DNA from: Bacteroides sp.
Lineage (GTDB): Bacteria; Bacteroidota; Bacteroidia; Bacteroidales; Bacteroidaceae
Reading direction: 5' to 3'
NCBI RefSeq assembly: GCF_030151085.1
Contig: NZ_JASLER010000001.1
Coordinates: 50,319-114,318 of the forward strand
Length of the DNA: 64,000 bases
Shown: in pieces, positions 47,064 to 53,124 of the stretch
Numbering within the stretch: position 1 is the first letter of the stretch
Layout of the letters: each line of letters starts with the position of its first letter
The notes under the pieces: generated by a model
Seen by the model: only the letters and a program-made list of their open reading frames with translations
What the model was told of the DNA's origin: nothing
Database searches by the model: none
Made by a program: the position numbers and the translations under genes

Positions 47064-47216
47064 TTGATCTGATTGTAAATAGAGAATATTAATAGGAATT
47101 GATATCAACCTGTTGTTGTAAAATGTAAATAATATTTATATGAGAACTAGAGATGGTCCCCTAATTGATTATGTTTAGTGAAAGTATATAATTCCTTAAT
47201 CAATAAATATTTAATA

Positions 47217-47453
47217 ATGATGAATTTAAAAAATATCAAATTGTGTAATAATAACAAGCTGGATGCAATTTTGAAGACTATAATACTTTTTGTGTTATTG
47301 CTTTTAATTGTACTTTGTGTTCTACTTGTTGGAAGTGATTGGACGGGTTTTGATAAGGTAATTGTACACTCTTTAAAAATAGTAATCAAAATATTATCGA
47401 TTGTTATAATAATAGATTACATAAGAATAAAAAGTAAAAAAATGAAACAATGA
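47217..47453 (+). CDS. Small two-helix membrane protein (immunity candidate)
   Basis: This protein is 78 aa from ATG 47217 (or 77 from the adjacent ATG 47220). Two strongly hydrophobic segments lie at about 17-38 and 46-66, with basic ends (RIKSKKMKQ). There is no GG leader. Its stop overlaps the start of the next GG peptide (ATGA), the coupling typical of a bacteriocin and its immunity protein. No family is recognised. It could instead be an accessory secretion factor or a membrane-acting peptide. Confidence 0.7.
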   Translation: MMNLKNIKLCNNNKLDAILKTIILFVLLLLIVLCVLLVGSDWTGFDKVIVHSLKIVIKILSIVIIIDYIRIKSKKMKQ

Positions 47454-47629
47454 ATAATAATGAGTTTTATAAGAAGCTAACTGATGAAGAGGTTATCCTT
47501 ATTAGTGGCGGAATCATTCCCGAAAGTTGTTATGGAAATCCTAGATTAGCAGATCAATGTTATAATACTGGTATGACATTTGTGGGATTTATATGTGGAA
47601 CTATTGAAGGAATTGTTAGTATATTTTAG
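47450..47629 (+). CDS. Double-glycine leader peptide 4, cysteine-containing
   Basis: This is a 59-aa peptide with leader MNNNEFYKKLTDEEVILISGG (Gly20-Gly21). The 38-residue mature part contains Cys27, Cys37 and Cys49. Its N-terminal part includes SCYGN, loosely like the YGN motif of pediocin-type bacteriocins, and its C-terminal half is hydrophobic with GxxxG-like spacing (GTIEGIVSIF). A 27-37 disulfide is possible. Translationally coupled to the upstream membrane protein. Confidence 0.78.
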   Translation: MNNNEFYKKLTDEEVILISGGIIPESCYGNPRLADQCYNTGMTFVGFICGTIEGIVSIF

Positions 47630-47645
47630 TAAAAAAAGAAAAATT

Positions 47646-47792
47646 ATGAAAGAATTAGCATTAAATGAATTGCAGCAAATATATGGTGGTGGATTTGAAG
47701 AAGGTAGAGAAGCGGGACGTGTTTTTGGTCAAGCATTCGGAGGTGCCTGCACACTCTTAGGAATATACACACTTATTGTGGGATTATTGTAA
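47646..47792 (+). CDS. Double-glycine leader peptide 5, glycine-rich hydrophobic core
   Basis: This is a 48-aa peptide with a short leader MKELALNELQQIYGG (cleavage after Gly14-Gly15, or Gly16). The core is rich in GxxxG-like spacing (GFEEGREAGRVFGQAFGG) followed by a hydrophobic stretch (TLLGIYTLIVGLL) with a single Cys35. This is the composition of class II pore-forming bacteriocins, including two-peptide types, so it could act together with peptide 4, 16 bp upstream. Confidence 0.82.
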   Translation: MKELALNELQQIYGGGFEEGREAGRVFGQAFGGACTLLGIYTLIVGLL

Positions 47793-47808
47793 AAATGTAA
47801 TTTAATTC

Positions 47809-47841
47809 AGAAAGAGTGCCAATATTTTTGACACTCTTTCT
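47809..47841 (+). terminator. Terminator of the peptide operon
   Basis: GAAAGAGTG (47810-47818) pairs with CACTCTTTC (47832-47840), followed by TTTG. It closes the transcript that starts at P3. Confidence 0.75.
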
Positions 47842-47854
47842 TTGTGCTATATTG

Positions 47855-47881
47855 TTAACCTAGCGTTAACAATATGATATC
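47855..47881 (+). promoter_or_regulatory. Seventh, apparently decayed, copy of the regulon operator
   Basis: TTAACCTAGCGTTAAC (47855-47870) is identical to the first two half sites of P4 (48152-48167). The third half site is ATATC instead of ATAAC, and no TAnnTTTG box is found 22 bp downstream. It looks like a duplicated promoter that has lost function, or an auxiliary site. Confidence 0.55.
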
Positions 47882-48151
47882 AATCGCAGCGAATATCCTT
47901 ATCCGCCGCTTTTGCGTGTCAGAATCTTTAGATCCGCTTTAAGAATAGATTTTTAGATTACCATAATGCGGTTTTGACCCATCTTTCAGCTAAACAGCCC
48001 CGGATCTGAACTGTATCCTCCCCGTACCTGCTCCGTATGGAGGTACCTTTTTACGGAGAAAATACGTAGGAGATACGGAGCAAATACGGAGGGTACCGAA
48101 AAAATAGCCGAATAATTCAGCCAACGAATTATAAAATATTTCTTTAGTCTT
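47882..48151. repeat. Gene-free region with TACGGAG repeats
   Basis: This is the rest of the 463-bp gap before the HlyD gene. CTCCGTA at 48031 and TACGGAG at 48052, 48074 and 48085 form a short repeat cluster. GCTCCGTAT (48030-48038) and ATACGGAGC (48073-48081) are exact inverted arms, flanked by two GGTACC sites (48042, 48092). No reading frame is credible. The first half holds nothing I recognise. Confidence 0.5.
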
Positions 48152-48208
48152 TTAACCTAGCGTTAACCCAACGATAACATAACTACTTTTTTACTTGCCG
48201 TACTTTTG
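48152..48208 (+). promoter_or_regulatory. Regulon promoter P4
   Basis: TTAAC 48152, TTAAC 48163 and ATAAC 48174 are 11 bp apart. TACTTTTG is at 48201-48208, 22 bp after the last repeat. It drives the HlyD-ABC exporter pair. Confidence 0.88.
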
Positions 48209-48255
48209 TTTCATCAAACAAAGACAAGAGTATTAATTAAAAACAATAAAGAGAA

Positions 48256-49422
48256 ATGTTATTACCGAATGAATGGATAGAAAATAGTATCGAGACGTAC
48301 ATCTATCAACACACAACAAAATCACAGATTATCTATTGGGTAGTATTGGCAGCCATCACACTTACCTGCATTGCGCTTCCGTTTATTTATGTGGATATCT
48401 CTGTACAGGGCAGCGGAATAGTAAGGCCGGTCACTGAAAAAGCGGAAATAACTTCCTCTATCACGGAAATAGTAGATTCAGTTTATGTACGTGAAGGGCA
48501 ACAAGTAAACAAAGGAGATGTTATTCTTCGCTTCCGCACTAATAATTCGGATTATAAAATCAACTACCAATCCGGTCGTCTCAATGATTGTGAAGCACAT
48601 TTGGCAGACTTGGCATTTTTGGCAAAAGGTGATTGCCCTTCAGTATTCCATTCGGCAGTTCGTCAGCAGGAATATACCTACTTCACTCGAAAGAAAAAGG
48701 AACTCGAAACATTGCTTGCGCAGGCAGAGAAGGAATACAATAGAAACAAGGTATTGTTTGACAAGAAAGTGATCTCCGAAGAAGAATACGATACATATTA
48801 TTTCCAATGGCAAAGCCAACAAAACGAACTCGCATCTTTGGTACAAAGTCAATTGAGTACTTGGCAAGCAGATATGAACACTTATCGAAACTCGTTCAAT
48901 GAAATGAATTCCACTCTGAAACAAGAACTAAAAGAGAAGGATATGTACATAGTACGCAGCCCGGTAGATGGTACAGTCGACCAGTTCTCAGGAGTTTATA
49001 GGGGAAGTAGTGTGCAGGCCGGGCAAGCTTTGGCAGTAATCAGTCCCGATTCTACTCTCTGCCTCGAAGTCTATGTCACCCCTCGAAACATCGGTTTTAT
49101 GAGTGTGGGTATGCCGGTCAATGTGCAAGTAGAATCTTTCAATTATAATGAATGGGGCATGATACCGGGAAAAGTAAAGGACATCTCTTCTGACTTTCTG
49201 ACAGATAATCAAGGCAATTCTTTTTATAAGGTGAAGTGTGAAATGGAACGTAATTACTTGAAATTGAAGAGCGGCAGAATAGGCCGACTGAAAAAAGGAA
49301 TGACGGTAAGTGCCCACTTTATGCTAACTCGTCGCTCCTTATTCGATTTGTTATACCAGAAGGTGGATGATTGGGCTAACCCCAGACAGTATGAGAATGA
49401 AATGATGATTGCTAAAAACTAA
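48256..49422 (+). CDS. HlyD-family adaptor of the peptide exporter
   Basis: This is a 388-aa periplasmic adaptor anchored by one N-terminal transmembrane helix (about 24-48, SQIIYWVVLAAITLTCIALPF). A lipoyl-like domain (VDSVYVREGQQVNKGDVILRF), a coiled-coil hairpin (about 110-220) and a second lipoyl half (VRSPVDGTVDQF) follow. It links the C39 ABC exporter encoded 17 bp downstream to the outer-membrane TolC protein, forming a type I secretion channel for the GG peptides. Confidence 0.92.
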   Translation: MLLPNEWIENSIETYIYQHTTKSQIIYWVVLAAITLTCIALPFIYVDISVQGSGIVRPVTEKAEITSSITEIVDSVYVREGQQVNKGDVILRFRTNNSDYKINYQSGRLNDCEAHLADLAFLAKGDCPSVFHSAVRQQEYTYFTRKKKELETLLAQAEKEYNRNKVLFDKKVISEEEYDTYYFQWQSQQNELASLVQSQLSTWQADMNTYRNSFNEMNSTLKQELKEKDMYIVRSPVDGTVDQFSGVYRGSSVQAGQALAVISPDSTLCLEVYVTPRNIGFMSVGMPVNVQVESFNYNEWGMIPGKVKDISSDFLTDNQGNSFYKVKCEMERNYLKLKSGRIGRLKKGMTVSAHFMLTRRSLFDLLYQKVDDWANPRQYENEMMIAKN

Positions 49423-49439
49423 AGAAACAAGATATTGAA

Positions 49440-51608
49440 ATGATGAATAAGAAAGGTATCAAAATCAAACAGCACGATATCACCGATTGCGGTGCTGCCT
49501 GCCTGGCTTCGGTATGTGCACATTATGGATTACAATTTCCGGTAGCGCGCATTCGTCAATATGCCTTTACCGACCAAAAAGGAACGAATGTACTGGGATT
49601 GATAGAAGCTGCCAATAAACTGGGATTGTCTGCCAAAGGAGTAAGGGCACAGTTCGAAGCATTGCAGATAGTGCCGAAACCCACCATTGCACATGTTGTT
49701 GTACACGAAAAGTTACAGCACTTTGTCGTAGTTTATAAAGTAGAGAAGGAACACATTACTTATATGGACCCGGGCGACGGACAAATGCACCGCGTAACCA
49801 ATGAAGAATTCCAAAAGATATGGACCGGGGTATTGGTACTGATGGAACCTGAAGAGACCTTTAAACGGGGAAATCAGAAAACCAGTATGACAAAGAAATT
49901 CTTCTCTTTACTGGCTCCGCACAAAAGTGTGATGATGCAAGCGGTGTTCGGGGCATTGGTGTATAGTATACTGGGCTTGTCTACCTCTGTGTATGTAGGC
50001 AAGATAACCGACTATGTACTGGTAGACAAGAACCTGAACCTGCTCAACCTGATGGGCGTCATTATGCTGGTTATCTTGCTGTTGCGTACGTTTATCGGAG
50101 CTATGAAGAGTATTCTGGCTCTGAAGACCGGACAACGTATTGATGCCTCGCTGATTTTGGGCTATTACAAACACCTGCTTACGTTACCGCAGCAGTTCTT
50201 CGATACCATGCGAGTGGGTGAGATTATTTCGCGCGTAAACGATGCAGTGAAGATACGTAACTTTATCAATAACGTATCACTCGACTTGGTGGTAAATATC
50301 ATGATTCTCTTGTTTTCTGCCTGCCTTATGTTTGTCTATTCCTGGAAACTGGCTTTGGTGACACTGGCATCAGCCCCTTTGTTTCTGCTTATCTTCTGGG
50401 GATTTAACAAACTGAACCGCAAGTACCAGCGCAGCATTATGGAAAGCAGTGCCGATCTGGAGTCGCAACTGGTGGAGTCTATCAACTCTATTTCCACTAT
50501 CAAGCGCTTTGGTATTGAAGAGTTTGCTAACCTGAAGACCGAAACCCGTTTTGTGCATTTATTGAAGAATACATTCCGTAGCATCTATGGGTCTATTATG
50601 GCGCAAGGGGGGATTCAGTTTGTATCTACTGCCATCACCATCGCCGTGTTGTGGATGGGTAGTATTTTGGTAATCGACCAGGAACTGACTCCGGGTACAT
50701 TGATGGTGTTCTACTCATTGGTGAGCTATGTTATCTCTCCTATCGGTTCTTTGATTTCTTCCAATCAGACCATTCAGGATGCCTTGATTGCTGCCGACCG
50801 TCTTTTCCAGATTATGGATTTGGAACGCGAACAGGATGATAGTGAGAAAATAAGATTAGAGCCGGATATGGTGGGTGATATCACTTTCGAGAATGTTGCA
50901 TTCCGCTATGGATCCCGTAAGGAAGTATTCAAAAGATTGGACTTGACTATCAAAAAAGGACAGACTACTGCAATAATAGGGGCAAGCGGTTCGGGTAAAA
51001 CTACGTTAATGTCGTTGTTGCAACATATTTATCCCATTCAGGAAGGGCGCATCTGCATCGGCGGTTATGACATTGCACAAATAGACAACCATAGCCTGCG
51101 CCGCCGCATCGGTACGGTGCCGCAACAGGTAGAACTATTTGCCGGTACGGTGATTGAAAATATTGCAATTGGTGATTTGCAGCCCAACATGAAGCGAGTG
51201 GCAGACTTGGTGGAGCAGTTGGGACTGAAAGACTTTATCGAGAGTTTGCCAAAAGGTTATATGACTTATATCGGCGAACATGGAGCTTCGCTATCGGGTG
51301 GTGAGCGTCAGCGTGTAGCTATAGCTCGTGCATTGTATAAAGACCCTGAGATCTTGATATTCGATGAAGCAACTTCTTCGCTTGACTCCATCTCCGAACG
51401 TTTTGTGAAGGAAACGCTGGATGAACTGGCAAAACAAGGTAAAACAATCATCGTCATTGCCCATCGCCTGAGTACAGTGAAAGCTGCAGATTGTATCGTA
51501 TCAATTGATAAAGGCAGGGTGACGGAAACCGGTACGCACAAAGAACTTATTTGTAATGGCGGTGTGTACAATCTTCTGTGGAACGAACAATTTGAAATGT
51601 TGGAGTGA
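49440..51608 (+). CDS. C39-peptidase ABC exporter (bacteriocin/GG-peptide type)
   Basis: This is a 722-aa inner-membrane protein that cleaves leaders after GG and exports the mature peptide. The C39 peptidase (1-135) has catalytic Cys17 (DCGAAC), His94 (LQHFVVVY) and Asp110 (MDPGDG), with Gln11 for the oxyanion hole. Six transmembrane helices lie between about 160 and 440. The ATPase has Walker A GASGSGKT (514-521), signature LSGGERQ (618-624), Walker B ILIFDE (638-643) and His675. All active-site residues are intact, so it should process the five peptides encoded upstream. Confidence 0.96.
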   Translation: MMNKKGIKIKQHDITDCGAACLASVCAHYGLQFPVARIRQYAFTDQKGTNVLGLIEAANKLGLSAKGVRAQFEALQIVPKPTIAHVVVHEKLQHFVVVYKVEKEHITYMDPGDGQMHRVTNEEFQKIWTGVLVLMEPEETFKRGNQKTSMTKKFFSLLAPHKSVMMQAVFGALVYSILGLSTSVYVGKITDYVLVDKNLNLLNLMGVIMLVILLLRTFIGAMKSILALKTGQRIDASLILGYYKHLLTLPQQFFDTMRVGEIISRVNDAVKIRNFINNVSLDLVVNIMILLFSACLMFVYSWKLALVTLASAPLFLLIFWGFNKLNRKYQRSIMESSADLESQLVESINSISTIKRFGIEEFANLKTETRFVHLLKNTFRSIYGSIMAQGGIQFVSTAITIAVLWMGSILVIDQELTPGTLMVFYSLVSYVISPIGSLISSNQTIQDALIAADRLFQIMDLEREQDDSEKIRLEPDMVGDITFENVAFRYGSRKEVFKRLDLTIKKGQTTAIIGASGSGKTTLMSLLQHIYPIQEGRICIGGYDIAQIDNHSLRRRIGTVPQQVELFAGTVIENIAIGDLQPNMKRVADLVEQLGLKDFIESLPKGYMTYIGEHGASLSGGERQRVAIARALYKDPEILIFDEATSSLDSISERFVKETLDELAKQGKTIIVIAHRLSTVKAADCIVSIDKGRVTETGTHKELICNGGVYNLLWNEQFEMLE

Positions 51609-51665
51609 TTAACCTACCGATAACTTAAGCTTAACATTGTTTGAGTTCCGCTTGCTCTACCTTTG
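51609..51665 (+). promoter_or_regulatory. Regulon promoter P5
   Basis: TTAAC 51609 (directly after the exporter stop codon), ATAAC 51620 and TTAAC 51631 are 11 bp apart. TACCTTTG is at 51658-51665, 22 bp downstream. It drives the TolC gene. Confidence 0.88.
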
Positions 51666-51706
51666 TAACAAAATAGTAGAATAAGTGGTATTTAAACAAT
51701 GTTTTT

Positions 51707-53020
51707 ATGAATAAATTGGTCTTTATAGTTGGTATGGTTATAATGCTTGCAAGTTTTGGCAGCATACTGGCGCAGGATAGGAAATGGACACTTCAGGAAT
51801 GTGTAGAGTATGCGGTACAACATAATGTTGAAGTAAAACAAAGCCGGAATCAGATTAGAAGCCTGAAAGTAGAAAGGAACACATTGAAGAATAGTTTCCT
51901 GCCGGACTTGAATGCAGGGGCGTCTCAGAAGTTTGCCTTCGGTCGGTCGTTGAATCAGGATAATACTTATGAAGATAGTAATATTCAAAATTCTTCTTTT
52001 TCAGTAAGTACGGAACTCTCTCTTTTCAATGGCTTCAAAAAGATTGCATCTATTTCGCGGAATAAATTCGATTTGCTCGCAGCAGAAGCGGATAAAGAGT
52101 TGATTGAAAATAATCTGATGCTGAATGTGACCAGCTCTTATTTCCAGATATTACTGAATAAGGAAATCTATCGAATAGCGCAAGAGCAAATTCAATTGAC
52201 GCAGGAGCAGGAAGAACGGACTAAACTTCTGATAGATAACGGTAAAATATCACAGTCTCAATTGTATGATGTGAGGGCTCAATTGGCTGATGATGAATTG
52301 GTGGCAACCGAAGCGAAGAACTCTCTCCGCATGTCGGTACTAGAACTTATGCAACTGATGGAGCTGAAAGGTATGGAAGGCTTTGATGTTGACTCTGTTA
52401 ATGGAAGCCTGCTGCCTGCTGACAGCCTTATGCCCGAACGGGTGTTTGCTTTGGCTGTAAGTTGTATGCCACAGATAAAGCAGGCATATTATTCATTGCA
52501 AAGTAAATCCAGTGATGTGAGAGTGGCTAAATCCGGTTACTATCCTGCTTTATCTTTAGGTGCAGGTATCAGTACCGGATATTATTATTCAAGCAGTGGA
52601 TTAAGTAAGGCTTTCAGCGAACAGTTTAAGAACAATATGCAAAAAAGCATTTATCTCACACTGAGCATTCCGCTCTTCGATCGCTTCTCGACGCGCAACC
52701 AAGTGAAGGCTGCTCGTATAGAGGAGAATAACGCAAGCCTGTCTCTTGAAAATGAGAAAAAGAAACTGTATAAAGATATTGAAAAGGCATATATGGATGC
52801 AATGGCAGCCTTTGATAAATATCAATCTACTACGAAGGCGGTCATTGCTAATAAGGAAGCTCATCGATATGCATTGGAAAAGTATGCAGCCGGAAAGTCA
52901 GCTGTATACGAGTATAATGAAATAAAGATGAAACTGGCAGATGCCCTTTCCAAACAGTCGCAGGCTAAATATACTTATTTATTGAAGGATAGATTGCTGG
53001 TATTCTATTCCTGCCAATAA
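51707..53020 (+). CDS. TolC-family outer membrane channel of the peptide exporter
   Basis: This is a 437-aa outer-membrane efflux protein with signal peptide ending GSILAQD. The two internally repeated OEP halves are visible: LQECVEYAVQHNVEVKQSRNQI early on and VRVAKSGYYPALSLGAG in the second half, with long helical segments (about 150-210 and 340-420). Together with the HlyD protein and C39 exporter it completes a three-part secretion channel. It is under its own copy of the regulon promoter rather than read through from the exporter. Confidence 0.93.
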   Translation: MNKLVFIVGMVIMLASFGSILAQDRKWTLQECVEYAVQHNVEVKQSRNQIRSLKVERNTLKNSFLPDLNAGASQKFAFGRSLNQDNTYEDSNIQNSSFSVSTELSLFNGFKKIASISRNKFDLLAAEADKELIENNLMLNVTSSYFQILLNKEIYRIAQEQIQLTQEQEERTKLLIDNGKISQSQLYDVRAQLADDELVATEAKNSLRMSVLELMQLMELKGMEGFDVDSVNGSLLPADSLMPERVFALAVSCMPQIKQAYYSLQSKSSDVRVAKSGYYPALSLGAGISTGYYYSSSGLSKAFSEQFKNNMQKSIYLTLSIPLFDRFSTRNQVKAARIEENNASLSLENEKKKLYKDIEKAYMDAMAAFDKYQSTTKAVIANKEAHRYALEKYAAGKSAVYEYNEIKMKLADALSKQSQAKYTYLLKDRLLVFYSCQ

Positions 53021-53029
53021 CGTGTATTG

Positions 53030-53086
53030 TTAACGTAATGTTAACGTTGCGATAACATACAACTCAAATTATTCTTTGCAATTTTG
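53030..53086 (+). promoter_or_regulatory. Regulon promoter P6
   Basis: TTAAC 53030, TTAAC 53041 and ATAAC 53052 are 11 bp apart. The -7 position 22 bp later reads CAATTTTG (53079-53086), a one-base departure from TAnnTTTG. It drives the M16 peptidase. Confidence 0.78.
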
Positions 53087-53124
53087 TCGCATCAAAATGA
53101 ATCAATCATTAAATACAGACGAAT

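Noticed and set aside
47147..47389. 80-codon minus-strand frame opposite the small membrane protein
   Set aside because: It has no promoter or leader, and the plus-strand gene fits the operon with an ATGA overlap.
47450..47629. Peptide 4 as a true pediocin-like bacteriocin
   Set aside because: It shows SCYGN but lacks the full YGNGV consensus and the expected cysteine spacing, so only a loose resemblance is claimed.
48030..48097. TACGGAG repeats as a CRISPR array or origin iterons
   Set aside because: The spacing is irregular, only four copies are present with one inverted, and no replication or cas gene is nearby.
46404..51608. Lanthipeptide or radical-SAM modified peptide cluster
   Set aside because: No LanM, LanB/C, radical SAM or other modification enzyme is encoded between the peptides and the exporter.
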